Shown: one piece after another, positions 1 to 10,600 of the stretch
Layout: the number at the start of each line of letters is the position of its first letter
Numbering within the stretch: position 1 is the stretch's first letter
Assembly: GCA_023055355.1 (NCBI GenBank)
Contig: JALJCS010000024.1
Location: 8,633,501 to 8,697,500, forward strand
DNA: 64,000 nucleotides
Direction of reading: 5' to 3'
Origin: Agelaius tricolor
Lineage: Eukaryota > Chordata > Aves > Passeriformes > Icteridae
The notes under the pieces: generated by a model
The model's input: only the letters and a program-made list of their open reading frames with translations
Told to the model about the DNA's origin: nothing
The model's database searches: none
Program-made: the position numbers and the translations under genes

Positions 1-464
1 TAGATTAGACAGCAGTTTAGATTGAAAATCAGCCTATAAAGCAGATCTCAGGTTAAAAGGTAAAAATTACCGTAGATTCTTAGGAGCTTAAATTCAGTTT
101 TCAGGATTATACAATAGAACTTAATAGCATGAAATACAGAGCTGCACAGTAAGATTCACAAAAGCAAGTCTAATTTATGCAATTTTTCTCTGATTTTTTT
201 TTCCATGAGAGATCTATTTAGGGCAACTTCAGAAGGGTTTCAACAACCAATAGCATAGCTGGCACAAAGCAACTGTTCTTTTAGGTTTCACTCCAAGTTG
301 GTGGTATTTGACCTGAAAATCTCATGATACTGTGTCAGCTTTGAACATAAAGCCAAGGGAAAATTTAACCAGGTTAAACAGCTGCTTGGATTTGTAGTTT
401 CCTACTGCCTGGATTAGCATGTAAATCACTTCTGGCAATTGGATAGATAATGGCTTTTTTCATA

Positions 465-578
465 GGCTTGGTTTTGTTTGGTTTTTTGTTTTTTTTTTTT
501 TTGCTTTGTTTGTTTGTTGTTGAAGGTTGGTTGGTTTGTTTATTTGGGTTGGTTTGTTTTGTTGGGGTTTTTTGGAAG
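465..578. repeat. T/G-rich low-complexity tract
   Basis: About 110 bp of TTTG, GGTT and poly-T on the + strand, including a T run near 488-502. Its reverse frame encodes only Lys/Asn/Thr/Pro-rich low-complexity sequence, so no gene is inferred. Confidence 0.8.
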
Positions 579-1446
579 ACATAAAAGTTCTGCTTCATTC
601 CTAGTGCAGAAGTTTTAATTCCCCTCTCTCTCTCTTGCTGGACCCTCCGTCATTGAGGTACTTTTAAAATATGACCCCTCTCATAGGGCAATGACCTAAA
701 AAACTTTCAGACAAATAATCAAATAAAAGCAATAATTTTATTGTCCTGGAAGACCATGACCACCCTGAAGTTGGAAACTTCAGAAATATTAGAAACAATC
801 CTTTTTTCTTGCTTCAGCTGGACCTTTTTTAACAGAAGACACACAATATGGAATTTTTTCTTTGCATTTACAGTGCTCATTCTTTTTTTTCTTTACATGA
901 AAACATATTCCTTACTCGAGGGAAGATACATAAATATATATTCCCTTATGTGAGGAGGATGCATTTCTGATAACTGGGATGGTCACAAATTCAGTAGACA
1001 ATGAAGATTTTACTTTCCTGATACAGCTAATGCAATAGAGCCAGACACAAAGATGTACTTAAGAAAGACACAGAGTTTAAATGCACATGGACAGTAAAAT
1101 GTAAAGTTCTTCCATAACGTTGTCCAAATAATACTGGTGGAGAAATTTTAGAAAACACTTCTGTGCTAAAAAGTAAATTTGTCTTGAATAGCATCTTTCA
1201 AGCATTTTCAAAATCAATGCTCTTAGAAGAATTAAGGATGACACTGAGGATGTGAAGGAAGAGACAGGATCATCAGGCTTGTCAGGTGCCAATTGAATTC
1301 CCAGTAATGACAGAAATAATGCAAAGTGCTGACAGGTCAAAGGCTGACTTTTCAGTCTTCTTCACCACTGCTGAACAAGCTGATTGCTTTCAAAAATGAA
1401 AATCAGGAGATGACTGCCTACTAGGCTGAGATTGGTAACAAGAGGC

Positions 1447-1546
1447 TGAATATTACAGTGCCCCAAAGAGTGTATCTGCCCATTCTCAGGACAGATCATT
1501 GTCCTGAGAATGGGCAGATACACTCTTTGGGGCACTGTAATATTCA
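1447..1546. repeat. Perfect 47-bp inverted repeat with 6-bp spacer
   Basis: The left arm 1447-1493 is the exact reverse complement of the right arm 1500-1546, around the spacer GATCAT (1494-1499). I checked all 47 pairs by eye. Pairing stops at the next base on each side. The sequence is of mixed composition, not a simple AT palindrome. It would form a long perfect cruciform or RNA hairpin. It does not resemble any transposon end I recognise. Perfect identity implies very recent origin, gene-conversion-type maintenance, or a fold-back artefact. Confidence 0.92.
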
Positions 1547-2689
1547 TTTATTCTTAATTTATTCTGCTGTTTATTCTGTGACTTGGTGCTCAGTTAAAAT
1601 TGTTTAGTATAAGCCTTCTTGGCAACCCTTCCTGGATGGTTTCACTTTGACTGTGAAACCAACAATTTCACCATACTTTTGCTATCAACCCTTTCCAGGC
1701 CAGCTTATCAGAGAAGAAGATAATTTTTTTCTGGAGAGCAAGGATAACATCAAATCCAACAGAATTCAGAATAAACTCTGGCGACTCTTTTTGCCATAGA
1801 CCACTCGTGCACTGAACTGTGACCTCTTCCCACGTAATGCTTTTGTCATCTGTGTCATCCATGATACTGAACTACCTCCAAAAGTCATTGAAGCAGGGTT
1901 TTTTCTGGATAAGCTTGGGAAATGTCTTTTTTAGACAGTGGACCTTTTAAGTGCTGATTACTCCCTTATTCACTGGCTGGAGTAAGGGGATCTTATCAGA
2001 AGCAGACCGTGATTTTTCCAGGGGTTCACAGAAGCTTTTAATTAAGCTTGTGGCAGGTGGCATTACCCTAAACAGGGGGAAATTTGAAATCCATGGCCTG
2101 TTTCTCCGTGTTCCCTAAGATCTGGCTCTGTGAGGGCACTTTGAGCATTTGTGTAGTAACCTTGACCTTTAAGTTGTCTCTATGACTTGTAGGAAAATTT
2201 TCCAAAACTTCTTGTGGCCCTGGAGTTCCCACTGCAATGAATTATGAAAGGCTTTAGTATGCATTCTCCTTTTGCCACCCAGCAGAAGAGTCAAACTGTC
2301 TTTTAGCAGCCTTCAAGCCCAAGGCTGTTTCCTCTTCATTGCCTCCAATACGGATTGTACACCCACCACATCCAAGACAAGATTTCTGTCTAATTTAGCT
2401 TTTAAAGCAACCCTTATGCATAGCCACAGGGTTACTGACATCACTCAGAGATTGCCTTGAACTCATGATGATTATTATATGCAAAGACACTTCATGATTA
2501 AAACCAAAGTTGGTAATCAAACAATAAAACTCCAGAACAAATGACAGAAAGTGACAGCAGCATGGTACTGAAGTTGCAAGTCACCCATTTTAAGGAATGA
2601 CTAACTAGAGTAGGAGTGAAGGGTGAAATCTGATGGAGCAGTGTAAACTCAGAAGTGGAGAAATATACTCACAGAGAAAGTGAACAGGG

Positions 2690-3103
2690 AAATGTTTGCT
2701 ATCTCTTTTATTACAAGAATGAGCAGGTATCAAGTAAAAATAGCAAACAGCAGGTTCAAAACAACAGCAGATAGTTCTTCACAACAGACAGGTCAGCTGT
2801 GGAATTCCCTGCACAGGAGGCTGTAGTTGTTTGAGGCGTGCCTGGGTTCAAGCTACAACTGGACAAGACAACAGAAGAAAATCCACAGAAGGTTCTTCTA
2901 AACAAACAACACACATCTGGCTCAGGAAATCCCCTCAGCAGATACCCACTGATGGTGGCTGTCAGGAATGGGATGTTACTTGCTTGGATTGTCTGTTCAT
3001 ATGGCTGTTCAGATTGCAGGTCCACATTCTTCCTGATGGCAGTGATTCTGTCCATCCACATCAGACAAATGCCATGAGAGCCATAAGGTACTGCCATTCT
3101 TAC
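2690..3103 (+). mobile_element. Ancient CR1 LINE 3' fragment
   Basis: Degenerate but ordered similarity, from memory, to the 3' end of amniote CR1 elements. The pattern includes TTACAAGAAT, then CAGCAGGTTCAAAACAACAG, then a CTGTGGAATTCCCTGC motif, then a GGTTCAAG...CTGGACAAG motif, ending near CTGCCATTCTTAC. The open frames at 2756-3226 fall inside it and are not genes. Boundaries are approximate. Confidence 0.5.
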
Positions 3104-3838
3104 ACAGGGCCAAGGACCATGATTCTTTATCAAAGTGTGATGTGTAAGCACTGCTACAGAGCTCATCTCTTCAGTTTCAGGTGGAGGCTGGGAAAGCTGT
3201 GTAGGTTTTATGCTTACAACTGTTAATTAAGTTATAACTTTTAGGCAACTGTCAGTGGAAAAGAGCAGACTGATATTAATGCAAAGCAAGTCTTCACATC
3301 CCTATTTCCTCATGCTGTTACTGTAACCCCAAGCTGCCCTGAGCACAGTCTGAAATCAGCATCAGAGCAGCTGTGCAGTACAGCACGCTTATGCAACCAC
3401 GCTGGCTGCTTTTGTATTTGTTAAAACAGATGTTTGTTTCTTAAAAAAATATCCCATTAATTCTCACAGAAATAAAATAGATTTTTCAGATGGATGAAAT
3501 ACTAAATCGGTATTTAATAAAAAAAAGGCTTTAATAGTAATTGTGTGAGCTTGTACTCTCAAATCCAAAGGATCAGTGAAAGTTCACCTGATCCAGAAAG
3601 CATTGCTTTACCCTGCTGAACGCCCAGACCTGCTGCCAACACCTTCCGTGCGGTGCAGCGCTGCCTGGGAGCCTGGGCTGCGCCGGGGAACAGCGCTAGC
3701 ATCTTCATGGTCGCTGCCCGGCGCTTCGGGGACATCCCGGAGCACCTGTGCACCTCACGGCTGGGCCATCGTACGAGCCCAGCACCAGCGGGACAGGAAA
3801 ATGCAGAGGAAGATCTCAGCCGCAGGGCGAGGGAGACC

Positions 3839-3914
3839 GGGCGGGGCGGCCGGCAGGTGGGAGCGGGCTGCGACTGGGGCCGAGAGCTGGGCAGAAGTTT
3901 CTGCGGGGCGGGGG
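3839..3914 (+). promoter_or_regulatory. GC boxes (Sp/KLF-type) in the ABLIM2 promoter
   Basis: GGGCGGGGC lies at 3839-3847 and GGGGCGGGGG at 3905-3914, about 300-370 bp upstream of the ATG. A further GGGGGCGGA is at 4106-4113. These match the Sp1/KLF core. Binding is inferred from the motif only. Confidence 0.5.
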
Positions 3915-4030
3915 TGCTGCAGCAGCTCTGCCCGCAGCAGCGGCGGGGCCGGAGCCGCCCCCGGCCGCAGCAAGGCACGGAGGGGGATGTAGTCCGCGGG
4001 GCTGCCTACACTTCCCAAGGTGCCGCCGTG

Positions 4031-4075
4031 CCGAGCCGAGCCGAGCCGAGCCGTGCCGAACCGAGCGGAGCCGCG
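4031..4075 (+). repeat. Degenerate CCGAG pentamer array in the 5' leader
   Basis: Nine consecutive five-base units follow CCGAG or one- to two-base variants of it. The first four are perfect (4031-4050). It lies 135-180 nt upstream of the exon 1 ATG, inside the CpG island and probably within the 5' untranslated leader. Pure units of this kind are prone to length change. In the frame of the ATG it would read as a short SRAEP-type repeat if ever translated. Confidence 0.85.
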
Positions 4076-4139
4076 GCGCGGCTGCGGGTGCCGGCACCTG
4101 GCGGCGGGGGCGGAGCGCGGCGCGGCCCCGCTGCGCGGC

Positions 4140-4159
4140 GGGCGGGGACGGGGACGGGG
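4140..4159 (+). promoter_or_regulatory. G-quadruplex motif upstream of the ABLIM2 start codon
   Basis: Four runs of three or four G (4140-4142, 4144-4147, 4150-4153, 4156-4159) are separated by loops of one, two and two bases. This fits the canonical intramolecular quadruplex pattern with very short loops. It lies on the sense strand about 50 nt before the ATG. If it is in the mRNA leader it could slow scanning ribosomes. Folding is inferred. Confidence 0.6.
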
Positions 4160-4210
4160 ACGGAGCCGCCTGCGGGGCGCGGTGACGGCGGCGGCGGCGG
4201 CGGGAGCGCC

Positions 4211-4226
4211 ATGAGCACCGGCACAG
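4211..4226 (+). CDS. ABLIM2: ABLIM2 coding exon 1 (start codon exon, MSTGT)
   Basis: This is the coding part of the first exon: 16 nt giving M-S-T-G-T plus one base (phase 1), followed by the donor CAG|GTAGGC. The ATG has a good context, with G at -3 and A at +4. It lies inside a CpG island, as expected for a first exon. The leftover G joins TT of exon 2 to make Val6, giving MSTGTVSQPQ. From memory, mammalian ABLIM2 begins MSAVSQPQ, so the bird exon has the same phase but encodes two extra residues. The frame stays open upstream of this ATG, with an in-frame ATG at 3707, so the true start depends on the transcription start site. I chose 4211 for its Kozak context, its similarity to the mammalian N-terminus and its short phase-matched exon. 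Confidence 0.88.
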
Positions 4227-4411
4227 GTAGGCGGGCGCGGGGGGCGGCCGGGACCCCCGGTGTTTCGGGGCATCTTTGCCGCTGCCCACCTCGGGTCCGT
4301 CTCGTTGCAGCGCGGGGTGCGGGCAGCGGCAGCCGGATAAAAATTGCTCACCTAAAACCACCCGAAAATACGAGAATCTGTATGTGCGCCTGTGGCGGGG
4401 GGAGCTGCCGC

Positions 4412-4447
4412 AGCCTCGGGCGCTGCCGGAGCCTCGGGCGCTGTCGG
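4412..4447 (+). repeat. 18-bp tandem duplication, start of intron 1
   Basis: Two adjacent 18-bp copies (4412-4429 and 4430-4447) are identical except for one C/T difference. It is GC-rich and lies inside the CpG island, about 190 bp after the exon 1 donor. Confidence 0.8.
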
Positions 4448-4500
4448 GCGGGAGGGGCTGCGGACCCAGCGCGGGGCTCCGGCGGAGCCGCCCCCGCCCC

Positions 4501-4610
4501 GGGCATTCCCCGCAGCCCCGGCCGGAGCCCGCAGCCCCGGGCGTTCCCCGCAGCCCCGGCCGGAGCCCGCAGCCCCGGGCGTTCCCCGCAGCCCCGGCCG
4601 GAGCCCGCAG
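4501..4610 (+). repeat. 38-bp GC-rich minisatellite, about 2.9 copies
   Basis: Copies begin at 4501, 4539 and 4577 with a constant 38-bp period. The third copy stops after 34 bp. The units begin GGGC(A/G)TTCCCCGCAGCC and differ at one position between copies 1 and 2. It lies about 275 bp after the exon 1 donor within the CpG island. It is likely length-polymorphic, and difficult to sequence accurately. Confidence 0.9.
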
Positions 4611-7600
4611 GACGGGCTGGGGCGGCCGCGGCCGGGCCGCCCTGGCTCCATCCCCTGCCGGTACCCAGCGGCTCGGGCGTCTCGGCGCGGCCCCGCAGCC
4701 GAGGCGCGGTGCGGGCGGCATCAGCTGGTGCCCCGGCATCCCGGGTGGGAGCATGCAGCTTTTCAGACGGGGATATTTGGGTTAAAAACCGGCCTTTTCT
4801 GCTGGGCGAGATATTGTGGCGGTAGAGAAGGTGGATATTAGGGATGTGCCACGGAGCCCAGGCTAGGATTGCCGCCCGGAGGAATCCAGTTGCCCAGGGC
4901 AATACAAAACTAATTTATCCTGTGATACATTCAGGATTTGACTTGGAACTGTATTTTTTAGCGATTCAGCATTCATCTGCGTTGAGTGTCGGCGGGGGGT
5001 GGTTACTTCAGAGCACAGCCGATTGCAAAATATTACAGTCCTTAAGGCAAATGCAGGGTTGCGCACAGAGGAGAGGGGACTGTGGGAGGTGGTTGTGTGT
5101 TTCGTTTGTGAGGGTAACTGTAGTGCTAAATATACGCTCTACCACAACAACAGGGAGAGGCTGAATAGCTACAATTATGTGGTGACTCTGTATGTCAACA
5201 TGCTTAATCATACCACATCCTCGCAGCGAGCCAAAGGGAGCCTGCTGCAAACAGAGAGGGAGAACGAGCTCCCGGTTAGGACAGCGAGTGACCTGGGTCA
5301 GGCACCTGCTGCGGATTGCAGCTGAAAGCCAAGTCTGGCATTTCCTCATGTTTGTTGGTGGTGTAAGTGCTTTCATGTGTGCTGATTGTCCACGTCCTCG
5401 TGTGGTCTGTGGGTGAAACACGGGCTGCCAGCATGCCTGTCCTCTCTGTGGAAGTGCCCAGGCCAAGGCAGGTGTGCAGGTGAGAGCAAAGCATATGTTG
5501 CAGGGTGTTTGAACTACTGTAGAAATCCCAAGTCTGTTTCTTTCTTTAAAGAGCATCGGGATAATTAACAAGGATAGTAACATCTCCTTTGGCACTAGTG
5601 AAATGCCGGTAGGGAATCCACTCCTTGGTTGCCTGTCTGTAATGTTGAACTCAAGAACATGAAATACTGAGAAATGTTTAAATTCTATTGTGGTAGAACT
5701 GAGCTTGGTAGAGGAAATATTAGAGTGCAATTTTTTCTCTCTATAATATTTTAAATGTCAGTTAAATAGATTCTGAAGTTATAAACCCAGTAGAAAAGTT
5801 AGTGCAGAGGAGACTTGACACAGTTCTATCTCAGTAATTGCTCCAAACACGGTGTAAATTAAATAGCAAAAAAGAACAGTGCCAAGATAAAAATAACATC
5901 CTGAGAAAAAAGAGAGTGGAAAAAAACCCTGAGATTCTTAGGTCTAATTTGAAAGAATAACTGGCAGTTTTAGGAGTTTTGGTTTTAAGTATAGGGTTAG
6001 CTTTGATCTTTCCAGATTTTGACTTTGTGTGTCTGTGTGGGCTATGTAAACAACCTGCAATCAATTCTCATGATAAATTAAATGTGAGGAGCCCATATCT
6101 ACTCAGTGAAATCAATGGAAATTTTCCATTAACATTAATGGGTCAAGTATTGTACAACAAATTCAGTGCCACTGTTTGTTTAAAATTGCTGTTCCCAAAA
6201 GATTTCCACCAAAATTACTATGGAAAGGCTTTAATTCAAAGTTTGCTGTTTACTCTAACAGAAATACATTTCTGGTTCTGCAAAGAAAACAAGGGTGAAG
6301 TGGTGTGTTAAAATCAGCCTCACATAAGCTCCAATGAATTGCTGCATGGTTTGGTAATCTAGGAGAAATTCCCAATATTTCTCTTACTCTTGAGATGGAG
6401 CAAACAGTTGTGAATCTGCCTTATTACTCCAGAAACTTTTGCTCGGTCTGTGTCCTCTCTTGCACCAAGGCAGCACATCATTCACTGTCTGTATCAAGAG
6501 GGTTTCAGGCAGTGCTGTGACACTGCTTTGCCACTTTAACCATAACATTTGGCATTAGGTACAGAAATGCTTATATTTGCTAAGGGTGATGTTGATAAAG
6601 TTAATACAATTTAAAATGGTTCAGTAGTGCATGCATTGAGCCATTGTCTTGATGAAGGCTGCAGACTCATGCTATAATTTTAAATCTAGAAAGCATATGA
6701 TCACCTGGTTTAGTAAGACACAGCTCAGATGCATCATTACATGTGTTGTAATTAGATTTTTCCACACATGATTTTCCTCAGCTGCCTTCTACATATACTT
6801 AACCATTGGTTTTGGCTGAGACTATTTCTAAGAAAGAGCCTATTCACTGCTTTTTCTACCTGGGAGATTTGCATGAAATGGTTGTGCTTTTAGGATACTA
6901 AAGGTACTTTTAAGAGTTTATAATATGGTTTTTCAGTCTAATAATTAAGTTCTTTGCCATCTTGAAATTGTAGCAAGAAGAACAGAATAGGTTAAATATT
7001 TGAGATTGTGAAAATGAGGTTCTCCTCAATTCCCAGAAATAGGGTAACATGATGTCTATTATTTAAGTGCAAAAAGGGAATCACAGAGCTAATTACATAC
7101 TAGGTGAGTTAGATTAGATTAAATTAAATGTCATGACACAAATTCACACAGCTATTTAGTCTTTAAACTATTATATTAAAGGGGCAATTTGATTGCATGG
7201 ATCAGAGGACAGCAAATGGAGTGTCACAGCCCAAATGGAGCAGGAATGTAGTGGCTCTGGTTACAAAAGAGGTTACTCAGGTTGGTCACACAGGGTCCAG
7301 CTCAGCTTGGAGATGATTAATTCCTTTTCAAAGTTCACATGCAACTATGCTGATAAGAATCCTCCCTAGAGACAAAAGTTATGATTGTTTCAGACTGTGC
7401 TATATTTTATACTTTGATACAGCATTTTTCTTTCAGCCCTTCGTTCTGGGCACTGGTAAAAGAGCATTGAATTACTAGACAGGAGCACCAAGAGGTCAGC
7501 TTGCTTTGGAGTTTGCCTGCTAATGAACGTGTTCACCTTATAAGATGCAATCCTACATGTTTCATAATTAAACAAGAGTAGAACTACTTCATTTCATTGC

Positions 7601-10600
7601 CATTTTAGTCAGGTTTCCCTGAAAAAAAAACAACAACCTCTATTTCCTGATGGTATTTTCTTCCTGAAAATTGGGTTGAATTGCAAAGACTCTATTTAAT
7701 TTCTTAGACTGTAAAAATCAGGAAGCTGTATCTTGGGATTTGTTAAGGTTTTGGGGGATTCTTTACAGCTCTTAAGAAAATGGTTTCAGCTCAGTGCATG
7801 TATCTTTTAAATGGCAGCATGTTTGTGGATGGTGGAAACACACAGCACAGTTAGGATGGGGTGACGTGGGTCAGAAGAGATTCTCAGGTGATGTCACATC
7901 AGCTGGTAACTCCTGCCTGCAGGACATCCTGTCTCCTGGTGGCCTTCACATGCTGCCCAGGTGCTGCAGCCCATCTCTGGAAAGGTGGATAGTTCTGCTC
8001 AACAGAATCCAGGCATTTGGCTTTCTCAGTGAGGTCTCCTTCTGGCTCTCTTGCCTGTTTTCAGTGCAGCACCTGCCCAGTACTGAGCACCCTTCTGGGC
8101 TGGTATGGGCTGCTGTCTGTTCACTTCTGACTGCCCCTGCAGTACGAGGTGCAAGCAGTATGCTTTCAGTTCTGTTCCTCAGGACATTATTGCTTATGTA
8201 CTTAATCACCAAGAATTATCTTTGACATAAAAACATAGAAATGTAGAGAAAATTGAGAAATACAAGCATGGCTGCTTTTATCTCTCTTCTTCTGTGCAAT
8301 GGGATGGCCAACATTCAAGGAGGAGTGAAGAAATCCTAATTTTAGTTTTGCTCAATTTGAAAAACAATTCCTGTCTATACAAATTAAGACTTAGCAGTGG
8401 AAACTCCTCTTTCCTGATTACTGTTAATTGTAAGCTCACTGCTGCATTTTCCAGTCCTGTAGGGGTTTGCTGGTACCATTAACTCACCTTTGGACCTTTG
8501 GTTCTCCAACCAAGCACCCAGCACTCGAAGTAAAGAATTAAACATATTTGTGTTAAAAGGGCTTGTGCTGCACGGGGCTGTTAGAAACAGAGCTCTGTAA
8601 GTGCCAGAATGGGAGGGGCCCAGGCAGCACAGCTGGGTCTCTGCATAAGCCCAGCATCAGATAGATGGAGGATGGTGCCTGGGCCTTGGAGATTATTGGA
8701 CAATTTGTTGGCTTGCCCTCTGAATCCTTAAATATAACCTTAAGGCAAACATTTCTGAATTTATATTATTCCCTGTGTCAAGATCCATTAGCAGCATGTC
8801 AAGGTCCATATCTGTTAGCATCTGAAACATTGGAATGTTTTTTTTTCACAGCTTATTAGTTGATGTTCGTGCTCTGAATCTAGATGGAGTATTGTATTGC
8901 ATGAAGCGTGGTTACTTATTTTTCCATTTCAGACAAGAAATGTGAGATGAATAAAAACTTTGTTCAGTGAATATTTCTGTAGCTTTAGGAGCTATTTTTT
9001 CCCCTTTCTCTTTAAAATCAAATCCTTCTACTGGCATTAGTCAAATTGATCATTAACTATGTTTTGAAGAATGTCCTGATCTTATAGGACAAGATTCTTG
9101 ATTTGTATATGAAAGAAAACAGTCTCAGCACAGGTGGCCATGAAAAATACAAATTCCTGAATTGCAGGAGATCACTAGTAATGCACTGAAAATACTTTAA
9201 TGTTCTTAATTGCAGGTTGGTTTTTTTCCTACTTAGAAACTGTTATTTTTAGGTTTAAGTAATGCTGTCATTGTAAAACAGTAACAGATTGCAGTTGCTC
9301 CTCATGGTGGATATGAAGACCAAATGTGTAATCTTGGTTGTTACTGCATAGTAGCTGCTCACAAATACAGCATCCAGTTCCTTGGGAAGTTTTCAAGTAC
9401 CTCTTCTGTCAGTTCATTTCTAGCATGAGGCACTGTGATACTTCAGAGGAAGATGAAATGTGGTTCTTCCTCTTCCCTTTTGCCAAGTTCATTTGTGCTT
9501 CAGTGGGGAAAAAATCCCTCACCTGTACTGGTTTATGGAGTGAAGTAGCTGGGTGTGGTGTACAAAAGGGGAGCACTAAGCATTCAGTAGTTGTGTTCCT
9601 TCCAGTCTATTTCAGGCAGTGACAAAGATTGAATTGCTGTCATGCTGTTTGTATGGTAAAATTCGTGGTGAAGTAGGAGTTAAAGTTTGATGCATATCAT
9701 ATGAAGAACAAGCCACAGAACCTGTTCTGCTCAAGTGTCAGGCAAGAGCTTTTGTCACTTTAAAAAATAGGTCATATACTTCCTTCTCCTCCTAAGTATA
9801 TGACTTAGAGATTATATGACATAGAGTAAGTGACTTAGGATAAAGGGAATTTCAGAAGTGATTCATAAGGCAGTTTACTAGATGATGTCTAAATATATAC
9901 TGGGATCTTCTCTGCTGAGCAACTCTTGAGTGGGACTGAATGAATGGACAGCCTTGTATGCAAGGATTCATTTGGAGAGTTCTTGGTCAGAGACCACTTT
10001 GTTTTTTTCTTGACTTATTTTTACCTCTGTCAAGAGATTTTACTGAGGTACATTTATAAATCCTAGACTGCTGTAAGTTTTGCTTTTAAGATAATGTGAA
10101 TGCCCTAGAAGTCATGAAAAATACTTTTACAGTTTCCTGTTTGTTTTTGTCTCAGTTACCTTCATTTGCTTTGCTCTGTTTACAAGTTCTGCCTCTCTTT
10201 GTTCCTGTTGGTGTTGTTGGTATTGCAAACTCAGCTGGAACCTGCAAGTCAAGCAGGCTTTTCTGTTCTTTACTTTGTAAGACCCCACTGATGATATTTG
10301 ACAGAGTTCAGCTGGGAAGTTTGGCTTTATGGAGTCTTGTAGGATTTTCTGTGATGTTTCCTTTGGCTTTGCAATACCAGCAGCATGAAGGCAATCACCT
10401 GGTTACAGTTTTAGATGCAACACAGATACAGAGGATCTAATCTTTAAGGTACCATATACAATTGTGTACTGATACCAGGGAAACCATAGAAATAGAGGCT
10501 CTGTTGCCACTATTAATTACCCTGATGAGAGGAAGATGGGAATGGGGAAGGGTTTGCAGCCAAGTGCCTGAGCTGGGACACACACGGGAGCAGCTGGGGC

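Larger units (their letters stand above)
1..3599. other. 5' flank of ABLIM2, no gene recognised
   Basis: AT-rich intergenic DNA upstream of the CpG island. I see no convincing exon. It holds a T/G-rich low-complexity tract, a perfect inverted repeat and an old CR1 fragment, listed separately. Short open frames here, for example on the minus strand at 1668-1862 and 1077-1340, lack recognisable domains and splice context. From knowledge of the human locus, AFAP1 would be the neighbour on this side, but none of its exons is evident. Confidence 0.6.
3600..4770. promoter_or_regulatory. ABLIM2: CpG island promoter around ABLIM2 exon 1
   Basis: CpG density and GC content rise sharply at about 3600 and fall by about 4770, against AT-rich sequence on both sides. 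The block contains the start-codon exon at 4211, several GC boxes and no convincing TATA box. This is the usual architecture of a vertebrate CpG-island promoter with dispersed initiation. The precise transcription start cannot be fixed from sequence. The many long open frames on both strands here are a by-product of high GC content and few stop codons. Confidence 0.85.

Noticed and set aside
2756..3226. Overlapping frames on both strands upstream of the gene that look protein-like.
   Set aside because: They fall in sequence resembling an ancient CR1 3' end, so they are not a host gene.
3653..4902. Many long open frames on both strands in the CpG island, up to about 390 codons.
   Set aside because: They are low-complexity Arg/Gly/Ala/Pro translations caused by high GC and scarce stop codons. 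Only the 16-nt exon 1 is supported by splice and family evidence.
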